Below, piece after piece: positions 7,968-16,151 of a stretch of DNA of 34,532 bases. The position numbers and the translations under genes are program-made. The stretch lies in the NCBI GenBank assembly GCA_964598695.1, contig CAZRDB010000034.1, positions 1-34,532 on the forward strand, written 5' to 3'. Within the stretch, counting starts at the first letter, position 1, and every line of letters begins with the position of its first letter. Source of the DNA: CAZRDB01 sp964598695 (GTDB taxonomy: Bacteria > Armatimonadota > Zipacnadia > UBA1398). The notes below the pieces were generated by a model, which saw only the letters and a program-made list of their open reading frames with translations, was not told the origin of the DNA and made no database searches.

Positions 7968-8750
7968 TCAGGACTTCCCTTCCTCCGGCAGGCCCATGAT
8001 GCGGGCGATTCGGACAGCCTCGTCGGGTCGGGTCGCGATCCGGTCGACGTTCTCGGTGCTCAGGAAGTGGATCCCGGCCAGCGCGTGGGCGCCGAGCGCG
8101 ACGCGGCAGGCCTTGATGTGGGTGTAGGTGATGGCCTCGACCTCCTTGGCGCTCGCGCCCAGGGCGATGAAGCCGTGGTTTTGGATGAGGATGAACTTGG
8201 GCGCCAGCCCCCACTGGGCCTTGAACGCCGCCAACGAGGCTTTGACCGCCTTCGCCAGCGCGAGTCCCGGGTCGGTGTAGGGCACGTAGGCCCCGGCCCG
8301 GCCGCAACCCACGATGTCGTCCGGGTACAGCCGGTTCTCGACCAGCAGCGTCGGGTTGTTCGAGCACAGGATCTGATTGACGACCGTGGGGTGGGTGTGC
8401 GCGACGAACCGGATCCCCGGCTCACTGAGCAGCATCGCGTGGAGCGTGGTCTCGACCGACGGCCACAGGGTGCTCCCCGGCTTGCGCGCCGCGGCGAGCC
8501 CCTCCTTGACCTGGGCGTCGGTCAGCCCCTCCTGCTCGATCAGCGCGAGCACGGCCGGGATGTCGACCTCGACGAACTCGGCGGCCGACATGGTCGCCAG
8601 TTCGCAGCCACTCGCCTTGACGAAGAACGAGGTGTCGTCGATCTTGGCCGAGGTGTTGCCCTCACCCAGGATCACCAGGTCGCGCTCCGGCTCACCGATC
8701 CGGTGCGACATCTCGAGAAGCGCCTGTAGCACCTGCTGCTTCGTGTCCAC
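7968..8750 (-). CDS. class II (zinc) aldolase/adducin-family protein
   Basis: 260 residues from GTG 8750; GGAGG lies upstream with a somewhat long spacer, and a second GGAG lies very near the start. Family hallmarks of L-fuculose/L-rhamnulose-phosphate aldolases are present: phosphate-binding GEGNTSAK (29-36), KASG (45-48), Glu100 in the SVETTLHA helix, metal ligands His118 and His120 in AHTHP, and His192 in QNHGFIA. It should cleave a ketose-1-phosphate or related phosphorylated sugar to dihydroxyacetone phosphate plus an aldehyde. It is first in the operon with the two dehydrogenases. Its upstream region is cut by the assembly gap 49 bases away, so further operon genes on that side may be missing. 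Substrate is not determinable by eye. Confidence 0.88.
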   Translation of the reverse strand: MDTKQQVLQALLEMSHRIGEPERDLVILGEGNTSAKIDDTSFFVKASGCELATMSAAEFVEVDIPAVLALIEQEGLTDAQVKEGLAAARKPGSTLWPSVETTLHAMLLSEPGIRFVAHTHPTVVNQILCSNNPTLLVENRLYPDDIVGCGRAGAYVPYTDPGLALAKAVKASLAAFKAQWGLAPKFILIQNHGFIALGASAKEVEAITYTHIKACRVALGAHALAGIHFLSTENVDRIATRPDEAVRIARIMGLPEEGKS

Positions 8751-8783
8751 TGCTCCGCCACTTCCTCCGTCTAGGGTTGGTAC

Positions 8784-8799
8784 CGCGCCCGCGGGCGCG
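8784..8799. repeat. 16-bp perfect palindrome abutting the assembly gap
   Basis: CGCGCCCGCGGGCGCG equals its own reverse complement and ends at the last base before the N run. A stable GC-only hairpin here may be why assembly or sequencing stopped. It lies 34 bases upstream of the aldolase start on the minus strand. Confidence 0.7.
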
Positions 8800-8809
8800 N
8801 NNNNNNNNN
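8800..8809. other. assembly gap (10 N)
   Basis: Ten undetermined bases join two contigs. The true distance and content are unknown, so the aldolase operon and hisS need not be close neighbours in the genome. Confidence 0.98.
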
Positions 8810-8965
8810 CCCTGCTCGCGCCCCGGCACCCCGCACGGGGGCCACATCGCGCCCCGCGCGGGCCCCCCCGCGGGTTGCGTCCCCCCGGCCCCCCCACACC
8901 CCCCCAAGTGGGTGGGCCCCGCCCCCGGGGGCGCGCACGCCCGGGGGAGGAGTCGTCCGTGGTGC
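8810..8965. other. C/G-homopolymer-rich intergenic stretch downstream of hisS
   Basis: No coding frame is credible here. Plus-strand C runs of 7, 6, 7 and 7 lie at 8863-8869, 8881-8886, 8889-8895 and 8899-8905; on the hisS-coding strand these are G runs with 3-, 2- and 13-base loops, fitting a G-quadruplex pattern. It could be a real structured 3' region of hisS or low-quality contig-end sequence. Confidence 0.55.
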
Positions 8966-10249
8966 TCAGGCCGGGGAGGCCCCGGAGAGCCGCTCCGATG
9001 CCTGTCGCGCCGCCGTGTCGTAGGGGATCCGCTCCTGGTCGCCGGACTCCAGATCGCGCAGCAGCACCTCGCCCGCGGCGCGCTCGTCCTCACCGATGAT
9101 CAGCGCGAGCCGCGCCCCGGCGCGGTCGGCCTGCTTGAGCTGGCTGCCGAGGCCGCGCTCCTGGTGGTCGGTCTCCGCCCGCAGGCCGGCGTGCCGGAGC
9201 GCATCGGCCAGCGCCATCGCCTGGCGACGGCTCTCCGGGTCGAGCCCGACCACGAAGACGCCCCGCGGCATCGTCGACGGCGGCAGCAGGCCCAGCTTCT
9301 CCAGGGTCAGCACCGCGCGCTCGATCCCGGCCGCGAAGCCGATCCCCGGCGTGGGCTTGCCGCCCAGCTCGGCGACGAGCCCGTCGTAGCGTCCGCCGCC
9401 CGAGAGCGCATCCTGGGCGCCCAGGCCACTGAACTTCACCTCGAAGGCGGTGCGCGTGTAGTAGTCGAGTCCGCGCACGAGTCGCCGGTCGATCGCGTAG
9501 GGCACGCGGAGCAGTCCGAGCAGGTCGGTCAGACCGTCGAGGTGGCTCCGGCAGCCGCCGCAGAGGTAGTCGGTGGTCGCCGGCGCATCGCCGAGCAGGG
9601 CCTTGCAGCCGGGCACCTTGCAGTCGAACACGCGCATCGGGTTGGTCTCGAGCCGCGCCTGACAGGTCTCGCAGAGATCGCCCCGCACCGAGCGGAGCGC
9701 CTCACGGAGCGCCGCCCGATGGGTCGGCCGGCACTCGGGGCAGCCCACGGAGTTCAGCGCGAGCGTGTGGCCTTCGATCCCCAGCTCGCGGAACCACTCC
9801 ATGTTCAGGGCGATGACCTCGGCGTCGACGTCGGGCCCGGGCGGACCGAAGCACTCGACACCCACCTGGTGGGCCTGGCGGTAACGCCCGGCCTGGGGCC
9901 GCTCGTAACGGAAGATCGAGACGAGGTAGTAGAGCTTGACCTCGGCGCCGCCGGCGCCCAACCCGTTCTGGACCAGCGAGCGGACGACGCCCGCCGTCCC
10001 CTCGGGTCGCAGCGCGAGGGTCCGGCCGCCGCGATCCTCGAAGGCGTACATCTCCTTGGAGACGATGTCGGTTCCCTCGCCGATCCCCCGGGCGAACAGC
10101 CCGGCCTCCTCGAAGACGGGAGTGCGGATTTCGTGGTAGCCGTACCGGTGGCAGACACGACGGAAGGCCGCCTCGACCTGCTGCCAGGCCTCGGTGGCCG
10201 GAGGGAGGATGTCCTGGGTTCCGCGTGGGGCCTGGTACCGCTGCGCCAT
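8966..10249 (-). CDS. hisS: histidyl-tRNA synthetase
   Basis: 427 residues from ATG 10249, with GAGAGGA about 10 bases upstream. A class II synthetase that charges tRNA-His in the cytoplasm. It has an APRGTQDILP opening, LALRPEGTA (78-86), motif 2 FRYERPQAGRYRQAHQ (113-128), the HisA signature RRLVRGLDYYTRTAFEV (from 255), SGGGRYDGL and GIGFAAGIER motif 3. Cysteine pairs C170/C173, C193/C196, C210/C215 and C230/C233 lie in the insertion domain and could bind zinc, as in one subgroup of bacterial HisRS. The C-terminal anticodon-binding domain (VVGLDPESRRQAMALADALR...) is complete. It follows the response-regulator gene on the same strand by 47 bases and may be co-transcribed. Confidence 0.98.
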   Translation of the reverse strand: MAQRYQAPRGTQDILPPATEAWQQVEAAFRRVCHRYGYHEIRTPVFEEAGLFARGIGEGTDIVSKEMYAFEDRGGRTLALRPEGTAGVVRSLVQNGLGAGGAEVKLYYLVSIFRYERPQAGRYRQAHQVGVECFGPPGPDVDAEVIALNMEWFRELGIEGHTLALNSVGCPECRPTHRAALREALRSVRGDLCETCQARLETNPMRVFDCKVPGCKALLGDAPATTDYLCGGCRSHLDGLTDLLGLLRVPYAIDRRLVRGLDYYTRTAFEVKFSGLGAQDALSGGGRYDGLVAELGGKPTPGIGFAAGIERAVLTLEKLGLLPPSTMPRGVFVVGLDPESRRQAMALADALRHAGLRAETDHQERGLGSQLKQADRAGARLALIIGEDERAAGEVLLRDLESGDQERIPYDTAARQASERLSGASPA

Positions 10250-10296
10250 GCTCGTCGCAGTCCTCTCGGAGGGGGGGCTTGCTCCGAGGGCTCACG

Positions 10297-10968
10297 TTAG
10301 ACCGATGGCCCCTGCTCGTCAACCAGACCGCGCTGCCGGGCGAGATAGACCGCCTCGGCCCGCGTCCGGGCCCCGAGATGGCGGATCGCCTCGCGCAGGA
10401 GCCGCTTCACCGTCGTTGCGCCGCAGCTCAGACGGTCGGCGATCTCGGGCGTCGTGAGGCCCTGCGAGGCGAGCGCCAGCGCCGCCCGCGCGCGGGGGGC
10501 GAGCGAGGCCTCGTCGGCGCGCTGGTGGAGGTAGCGCACCGTGTCGTCGAACAGCGAGCCGGGGAGGTAGGTGCCGCCCCGGGCGACCACCCGGACCGCT
10601 TCCCACAGGTCGTCGGCGGTGGAGCGCAGGGTGACGATCCCGCGCGCGCCGGCGCGGATCGCGCGGGCCGTCTGGTCCGGGTCGGGCCCGTCGAGCAGCA
10701 GGATCGCGCCGACCTCGGGCCGCAGCCGCCGCACGGCGCGAAGGAGTGTCTCGGAATCGCCCGAAGGGGGGCGTCCTGCACGGAGAACGAGGCAGTCGTA
10801 CGGCTCGGCGAGAGCGTTGCGCAGGCCGTCGACCGAGCTGAGGACGCGGTCGACGCGACCGATCTCCTCGCAGCCCTCGAGCAGCCGCGCGATGGCCTCC
10901 AGCGCCAGGGGGCGGTCGTCGAGCACGGAGACGATCAGGCCGGTCGCGATCTCGGTCGGTTCGGTCAT
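10297..10968 (-). CDS. NarL/LuxR-type response regulator with degenerate receiver
   Basis: 223 residues from ATG 10968. The N-terminal receiver keeps the acidic pair D17-D18, but the phospho-acceptor position (DCLVLRAGRP, aligning with the usual D-x-x-L-x-D-x-x-M-P) is Arg63, and the conserved Lys of the GYLLK motif is replaced (GIVTL). Ordinary aspartyl phosphorylation is therefore not expected. The C-terminal LuxR/GerE helix-turn-helix (about 146-205) is recognisable: LAPRARAALALASQGLTTPEIADRL, then TTVKRLLREAIRHLGARTRAEAV. It likely binds DNA as a constitutive or ligand/partner-controlled regulator. It is divergent from miaA (67 bases) and upstream of hisS. No partner histidine kinase is nearby. 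Confidence 0.88.
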   Translation of the reverse strand: MTEPTEIATGLIVSVLDDRPLALEAIARLLEGCEEIGRVDRVLSSVDGLRNALAEPYDCLVLRAGRPPSGDSETLLRAVRRLRPEVGAILLLDGPDPDQTARAIRAGARGIVTLRSTADDLWEAVRVVARGGTYLPGSLFDDTVRYLHQRADEASLAPRARAALALASQGLTTPEIADRLSCGATTVKRLLREAIRHLGARTRAEAVYLARQRGLVDEQGPSV

Positions 10969-11035
10969 CCCGGGCTCCCCGCACGACAGTCATCCCGCAA
11001 CGGGATCGGATGGAAGCATGGAGGGCGGTGGATCC
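10969..11035. promoter_or_regulatory. divergent promoter region, response regulator / miaA
   Basis: 67 bases separate the two divergent starts. It must hold at least one promoter; no clear hexamers are seen. GGAGG at 11020-11024 serves the miaA ATG at 11036. Confidence 0.4.
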
Positions 11036-11983
11036 ATGGGCGGAACGCACCGTCCTCTTGTCGTATTCCTCGTCGGACCCACTGGCGTCGGGAAGAGCGC
11101 CCTGGGCCTCGAACTCGCCCGGGAGTTCGGGGGCGAGATCCTCTCGTCGGACTCGATGCAGTTCTACCGCGGCATGGACATCGGCACGGCCAAGCCGACG
11201 GCCGAGGAGCGGGCGCTCGTCCCGCACCACCTGCTGGACATCGTCGATCCGGATGAGCCCTACAACGTGGCCGACTACCATCGAGACGCCAGCCTTGCCG
11301 TGAGCCAGGTTCTGCAGCGCGGGGCGCTCCCCTTCGTCGTCGGCGGCTCCGGGCTGTACGTGCGCGCGCTCGCCAACGAACTGGATCTCCCGATCGCCTC
11401 CCCCGACGACGCGCTGCGCGCGACCCTGAAGGAGCTGGCCCGCCACTCGGGCGCCGACGCCCTCCACGCCCGCCTGCGCAAGCTCGACCCGCTCTCGGCC
11501 GACCGGATCCACCCCCGCGACGTCAAGAAGGTCATCCGCGCGATCGAGGTCTGCGAGAAGACCGGGCGACCGATGTCGGAGGCCTACGCCTCGAAACCCA
11601 AACCCACGGAGCGCTACGACTGCCTCATGTTCGGCCTCACCTGCGAGCGGGAGGCGCTCTACCGCCGAATCGAGGAGCGCTGCGACCGCATGCTGAACTC
11701 GGGCCTCATCGCCGAGGTCCAGCGCCTGCTCGATGCCGGCTACGCGCGCGAGCTGCAGGCGATGCAGGCGATCGGCTACAAGGAGGTCGCTGCCTTCCTC
11801 TGCCGAGAGATCGGCTTCCCCGAGGCCGTCGATACCTTCAAGAGGAACAGCCGGCGCTACGCCAAACGCCAGTACACCTGGTTCGGCGCCGAGGAACGGG
11901 TGCAGTGGGTGGATGTCCGAGAGACAGAGGCTCTCGCCGTCGTGCGCGCCCGGATCGGCGAGGTGCTCGAGAGCCGCGCGTGA
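11036..11983 (+). CDS. miaA: tRNA dimethylallyltransferase
   Basis: 315 residues. MiaA transfers a dimethylallyl group to N6 of A37 in tRNAs reading UNN codons. The P-loop GPTGVGKS (14-21), SSDSMQFYRGMDIGTAKP, HHLLDIVDPDEPYNVADY, VGGSGLYVRAL, the KKVIRAIEV segment, MQAIGYKE and the KRNSRRYAKRQYTWF ending all match the family, and length is normal. ATG 11036 is preferred over ATG 11018 because it places the P-loop at the usual distance from the N-terminus and has GGAGG 11 bases upstream. The next gene starts 30 bases downstream. Confidence 0.97.
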   Translation: MGGTHRPLVVFLVGPTGVGKSALGLELAREFGGEILSSDSMQFYRGMDIGTAKPTAEERALVPHHLLDIVDPDEPYNVADYHRDASLAVSQVLQRGALPFVVGGSGLYVRALANELDLPIASPDDALRATLKELARHSGADALHARLRKLDPLSADRIHPRDVKKVIRAIEVCEKTGRPMSEAYASKPKPTERYDCLMFGLTCEREALYRRIEERCDRMLNSGLIAEVQRLLDAGYARELQAMQAIGYKEVAAFLCREIGFPEAVDTFKRNSRRYAKRQYTWFGAEERVQWVDVRETEALAVVRARIGEVLESRA

Positions 11984-12013
11984 GGTCTCGCCCGTGAAGC
12001 GAAGGAGGCTCGC

Positions 12014-12966
12014 ATGTGCCGACTGCTCGTCGCCGTGCTGTTCGCTCTCGGGTGCGCCGCCTGCCGCGGCCCCGTCGCCGTTGCCCAAGCGCCCGCGACC
12101 GACCCGACCGAGCCGACCGAGCCGACCGAGCCGACCGAGACCGTGCTCTTCGCGGAGCCCTTCGAGGACACCGACTGGGAGGCCCGCGGCTGGTACGACG
12201 GCCCTCACATGGAGATCACCGACGAGGCGTGTGCCGAGGGTTCGCGCGCGTGCCTCTGGCACTGGGAGGCCGCAGGCGACGTCGCCCCCCGCGGCGGGGG
12301 CGCCCGCGTCCACCTACCGCCGGTCGACAACGTCACCCTCCGCTTCCGGATCAAGCACAGCGCCAACTGGGAGTGGACCGGCGTCGACTGGCACCCCCAT
12401 GAGTTCTACTTCACCACCACCGAGGATGACGAGTACGTCGGCCCCGCCTACACCCACCTGACCCTCTACGTCGAGGCCGTGGGCGGCGTGCCCCGCGTGG
12501 CGATCCAGGACGGCCGGAACATCGACGTGGAGCGCGTCGGCCAGGACCTCGTCGCCCTCACCGAGGAGCGTTCCGTGGCGGGCGGCAACGGCGACAGCGA
12601 CGGCACCGGCCCCGGCGACTGCTACCGCAACGGCGATGCCTACTGGAACGGCAAGTGCTGGGACGCCGACGGGGTCTACTTCGGCGAGGAACCCGGCCCG
12701 CGCTACAAGGGCGACTGGCACGAGGTTGAGGTGCGCTTCCGGCTGAACACCGTCCGCGACGGAATCGGCCAGAGGGACGGCCTCCTGCAGTACCGGTTCG
12801 ACGGCGCGCTGCTCATCGACCGTGACAACCTCGTCTACCGGACGGGCCGCCACCCGGAGATGAAGATCAACCAGTTCCTCATGGGGCCGTGGTTCGGCCC
12901 CGGCGTGCCGCACGCCCAGTCGATCTGGGTGGACGACCTGCGGATCACCACCGACCCGGAGGGTGA
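12014..12966 (+). CDS. exported jelly-roll (concanavalin-like) protein, frame lacks its stop (probable frameshift)
   Basis: Starts at ATG 12014 with AGGAGG six bases upstream. An N-terminal signal peptide (about 1-25; Cys near 14-17 makes a lipoprotein possible) is followed by a PTEPTEPTEPTE linker. Residues about 45-312 look like a secreted beta-jelly-roll domain: an FAEPFEDTDWEARGWYD opening, NVTLRFRIKHSANWEW, EFYFTTTEDDEYVGPAYTHL, GDWHEVEVRFRLNT and a closing SIWVDDLRITTD. It recalls polysaccharide lyase 14/LamG-like folds, but no catalytic residues are assigned. After residue 317 the frame stays open to 14491 as an Arg-rich shadow of the next gene. A stop in another frame lies at 12964-12966 and another at 13045-13047, so a 1-base indel is likely. 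The end given here is homology-based and approximate. Confidence 0.6.
12106..12141 (+). repeat. 9-bp tandem repeat encoding Pro-Thr-Glu linker
   Basis: GACCGAGCC is repeated three times in full (12106-12132) with a fourth, partly diverged copy. It encodes the PTE repeats between the signal peptide and the jelly-roll domain. Copy number could vary by slippage without breaking the frame. Confidence 0.85.
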
Positions 12967-12985
12967 CCGAGTGCCCCGGGGGGTG

Positions 12986-13003
12986 GCCCGCCGCTCGGCG
13001 GGC
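12986..13003 (+). terminator. GC-rich hairpin between two exported-protein genes
   Basis: GCCCGCCG (12986-12993) and CGGCGGGC (12996-13003) pair perfectly, realistically as a 7-bp stem with a GCTC tetraloop. No T tract follows, so it is at most a weak or attenuating terminator. It supports this stretch being intergenic rather than coding. Confidence 0.35.
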
Positions 13004-13043
13004 GGACGGCCACGGCATCGGTGTCGAAAGGGGTGCAGTTGCG

Positions 13044-16000
13044 ATGACTCGTCGCTGGCGCGCTCTCCGTGCCCTTCTCCTCGCGCTCGGCTGCGCGGGA
13101 GCCGTCTGGCTGGTCGGGTGCGGCGGCGGGGCCACGGCCCCCGAGCCGTTCACGGCGGCCGTCGGCGTCGACGGCGGCGTCTACCAGCTCCCGGGTGGGG
13201 CGATCCTGACGATCCCGGCCGGGGCGGTGGGGACGCTCACGCGGATCACCGCCACCGTCGAGACGGCCGAGGCGACCGCGGCGGCGCTGCAGCTGCGCGG
13301 CTCGATCTGGCGGTTGAGCCCGGCCACACTGCAGCTCCGGAGGCCCGCGACGTTGCAGCTTCCCTTCGCCGCGACGGGCGCCGGCGTCGCCCGCGTGGCG
13401 ACCCGGGCGAGAGCCTCCGACGCGTGGGGAGAGCTGTCCGGCGCCGTCCCGCGCGCGGGCAGCGTCGCCGTCCCGATCGTCCGCTTCGGCGAGTACGCGC
13501 CGGCCGTGCGCGGCGCGGGAGACCCGAGCGGTGGACGGATCGTCTGCTGGGTGACCTCCGGCGGCGCGGCCGTCGCGGGCGCGCGTGTCTCCGTCGGCTC
13601 CGGCCCGGTGACGCCCGGCGCCGTCACGACCGGCGCGAACGGCGCCGCCGAACTCGAGGGCCTCACGGCGGGAGCGTACGCGATCGACGTGACGGCCGAC
13701 GGCTACATGCCGGGTTCACGGGCGGGGATCGCCGTGACGGCCGGCCAGACCGCCGAGGCGGCGGTCGTGCTGCAGACCGAGGGCAGCGTGCTCGGCAGCA
13801 TCGTCGGAACGGTGCGCGACACGACGGGCGCGGCGCTGGCCGAGGCCGTCGTGACCGTGGTCGACGGGCCTGCGGTGGGCCGCACGGCCCAGACCGACGC
13901 CGCCGGCGCCTACCGGCTGGAGGACCTTCCCGTCGGCGAGTATGCGGTCGAGGCCACCCGCTCGGGCTACCCCGACCCGCAGCGGCTGAGCGGGATCCAG
14001 GTCACGGCGGGCGGCACCAGCCAGGCGAACTTCGTGCTCGGCGCCGGTGGCGGCATCACCGGCGCCGTCGAGGGCCATGTCCGCGATCAAGCGGGAGCCG
14101 CCGTGGCCGGCGCCGTGGTGGCGGTGATCTCCGGACCGGCCCTCGGCGCGAGTGCGATCACGAGCGCACAGGGCGCCTACCGGCTCGAGGGCCTCGTCGC
14201 CGGCAAGTACCGGCTGCGGGCGACGCGCTCGGGCTACGGCATCGACGAGCGCGACGTGACCGTCTCCGCCGGCGGGACCGCCGAGCGCGACTTCGTGCTC
14301 CCGCCGCCCGGCGAGGTGACGACGGGCCGGATCTGGGGCTACACGCACACCGTGGGCCGGGACCCGATCGCCGGCGCCGCGGTGACCGTGACGGCCGGGC
14401 CGACCGACGCCTCGACCACCAGCGATGCGAGCGGCCACTACTCCCTCGAGCAGCTCCTGCCCGGCGAGTACGGCACCCAGGCCAGCCGTGAGGGCTACAC
14501 GCCGACCCGCGCAATGGACACCGTGGAGGTCGGCCGGAACACCGAGCGCGACTTCATGCTCGTGCGCCCCTCCGGCGACTGGATCAACCGCTGGATCGCC
14601 GGCTTCGTCCGGGACGACCGAGGCAACCCCGTGGTGGGCGCGGCCGTCGAGATCGTCACCGGCCCGAGCAGCGGCTCCGACCAGACCAACGCCGACGGCT
14701 ACTACGGGGTCGACGCCCTGCTGAGCGGCTCCTACACGGTGCGCGCGAGCTGCGACGGCTACGAGGAGCAGACCCTCGCGATCCAGGTGGTCGCCGGAGC
14801 CTATGAGCTGAACTTCACGCTGGCGGCCCAGCCGGGGGTCATCCGCGGACATGTCCGCACGACCGGCGGCGCGGCGATCGCCGGCGCGACCGTCGAGGTG
14901 CGCGAGGGCCCGTCCGTCGTCTCGACCACGACCGACGCCGCCGGCGCGTACGAGCTCGCCAACCTCGCACCCGGCGCGTACGTTCTCCGTGCGAGCCGCG
15001 AGGGCTTCGCCGCCCTCGAGCGGGAGGCCGAACTCCCGGCAGGGGAGACCGTCGAGGTCGACTTCGCGCTGACCGAGGGAACGGGGCGGATCCTCGGCCA
15101 CGTGCGCGACGCGGCGGGCGCGGGAATCTCGAGCGCGACGGTGGTGATCGTGGAGGGCCCGACCGGTGGCTCCGACACCACGGACAGCGGCGGCGGCTAC
15201 GAGCTGGGCGACCTCTCGGTCGGCACGTACCGCGTCACGGCGCGCAGGACGGGCTACGCCGAACAGACGCTCGAGACGACCGTGACGGCCGGTGAGGCCA
15301 GCGAACTGGACTTCACCCTCGAGCGGCTCACCGGCACGATCGTGGGCACGGTGGTCGACGACCTCGGGCTGGCGGTCGCGGGCGCGACCGTCGAGACGAC
15401 CTCCGGCCCGACCACGGCCAGTGCGACCACGAACGGATCGGGCGAGTACGCGCTCAGCGGACTGACCCCGGGCAGCTACGGGCTTCGCGCCTCCCGCGAC
15501 GGCTACGACAGCGACACGGCGTCGGTCTCCCTGAGCGCCAACGAGGCGGAGACCGTCGACTTCGAGCTGGAGGCCCACCCCGGCAGCATCGAGGGGAAGG
15601 TGGTCGATCCCTACGGCAGCGTGCTTCAGGGCGTTCTGGTCGACATCACGGCGGGTCCGACCGACCGCTCCGACGAGACGAGCGCCGCCGGGCTCTACGA
15701 GCTACCCAACCTGCATCCGGGCGTCTACACACTCCGGCTGACGAAGCTCGGGTACGAGACGGTCGAGGCACAGCTCGAGGTGCACGGCGGCGAGGAAGTG
15801 ACCGCCAACTACACGATGGAGGATTTGGAGAACGCGTTCGGGCGGATCGTGGGCGTCGTGCGTGACGGTGTGGGGGGAGCGGTCTCCGGCGCGACGGTGT
15901 GGGTGACGGCCGGACCGGTCAGCCGCCAGACCACGACCAACGTCGCGGGCGAGTACGCCTTGCTCGAGTTGCCGCCCGGCAACTACACGATCCGGGCGCA

Positions 16001-16082
16001 GAAGACAGGCGTCGGCGCCGACGTGACCGCGCTCCACGTGCACCCCTACACGGTCGAGACCGCGAACTTCGTGCTGCAGTAG
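13044..16082 (+). CDS. lipoprotein with ten carboxypeptidase-regulatory-like repeats
   Basis: 1012 residues from ATG 13044 (AAAGGGG upstream). The N-terminus has a lipoprotein signal with lipobox LVGC, Cys26. Residues about 37-75 read like a ZU5-type opening (GGVYQLPGGAILTIPAGAVG). From about residue 164 there are ten tandem units of about 85 residues, each of the form G-x-I-x-G-x-V-R-D ... G-A-x-V-x-V ... GP ... TT-x-x-x-G-x-Y-x-L-x-x-L-x-x-G-x-Y-x-V-x-A-x-R-x-G-Y, typical of CarboxypepD_reg/prealbumin-like beta-sandwiches. The ten units all carry a GP dipeptide after the third strand. The repeats probably form a long surface stalk. No catalytic domain is present. A strong stem-loop follows the stop. 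Ligand or partner is unknown. Confidence 0.9.
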   Translation: MTRRWRALRALLLALGCAGAVWLVGCGGGATAPEPFTAAVGVDGGVYQLPGGAILTIPAGAVGTLTRITATVETAEATAAALQLRGSIWRLSPATLQLRRPATLQLPFAATGAGVARVATRARASDAWGELSGAVPRAGSVAVPIVRFGEYAPAVRGAGDPSGGRIVCWVTSGGAAVAGARVSVGSGPVTPGAVTTGANGAAELEGLTAGAYAIDVTADGYMPGSRAGIAVTAGQTAEAAVVLQTEGSVLGSIVGTVRDTTGAALAEAVVTVVDGPAVGRTAQTDAAGAYRLEDLPVGEYAVEATRSGYPDPQRLSGIQVTAGGTSQANFVLGAGGGITGAVEGHVRDQAGAAVAGAVVAVISGPALGASAITSAQGAYRLEGLVAGKYRLRATRSGYGIDERDVTVSAGGTAERDFVLPPPGEVTTGRIWGYTHTVGRDPIAGAAVTVTAGPTDASTTSDASGHYSLEQLLPGEYGTQASREGYTPTRAMDTVEVGRNTERDFMLVRPSGDWINRWIAGFVRDDRGNPVVGAAVEIVTGPSSGSDQTNADGYYGVDALLSGSYTVRASCDGYEEQTLAIQVVAGAYELNFTLAAQPGVIRGHVRTTGGAAIAGATVEVREGPSVVSTTTDAAGAYELANLAPGAYVLRASREGFAALEREAELPAGETVEVDFALTEGTGRILGHVRDAAGAGISSATVVIVEGPTGGSDTTDSGGGYELGDLSVGTYRVTARRTGYAEQTLETTVTAGEASELDFTLERLTGTIVGTVVDDLGLAVAGATVETTSGPTTASATTNGSGEYALSGLTPGSYGLRASRDGYDSDTASVSLSANEAETVDFELEAHPGSIEGKVVDPYGSVLQGVLVDITAGPTDRSDETSAAGLYELPNLHPGVYTLRLTKLGYETVEAQLEVHGGEEVTANYTMEDLENAFGRIVGVVRDGVGGAVSGATVWVTAGPVSRQTTTNVAGEYALLELPPGNYTIRAQKTGVGADVTALHVHPYTVETANFVLQ
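13533..16079 (+). repeat. ten protein-level tandem repeats of about 255 bp
   Basis: Units begin near GRIVCWV, GSIVGTV, GAVEGHV, GRIWGYT, RWIAGFV, GVIRGHV, GRILGHV, GTIVGTV, GSIEGKV and GRIVGVV. They are diverged at the DNA level, so old duplications rather than recent slippage. Spacing is regular at about 83-92 residues. Confidence 0.85.
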
Positions 16083-16091
16083 GGCGGTCGA

Positions 16092-16122
16092 GCCGCGAGC
16101 CGCCACGACGTGGGCTCGCGGC
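16092..16122 (+). terminator. 10-bp perfect stem-loop after the repeat lipoprotein
   Basis: GCCGCGAGCC (16092-16101) pairs with GGCTCGCGGC (16113-16122) around an 11-base loop, 10 bases past the stop at 16082. No T tract follows. A transcript 3'-end or stabilising hairpin is the likeliest role. Confidence 0.55.
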
Positions 16123-16151
16123 CCCCGTGCCCGGGTACGGGGAGGGCGATG

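Noticed and set aside
12106..12141. CRISPR or VNTR array
   Set aside because: Only 9-bp units without spacers, in frame inside a coding linker; ordinary low-complexity PTE repeat.
12967..14491. Readthrough extension of the jelly-roll protein
   Set aside because: Arg-rich shadow of the repeat-lipoprotein gene in another frame; the domain already closes by residue 317.
13716..15578. Long minus-strand frame opposite the repeat lipoprotein
   Set aside because: Its apparent repeats are only the mirror of the sense-strand repeats; no signal peptide, ribosome site or family match.
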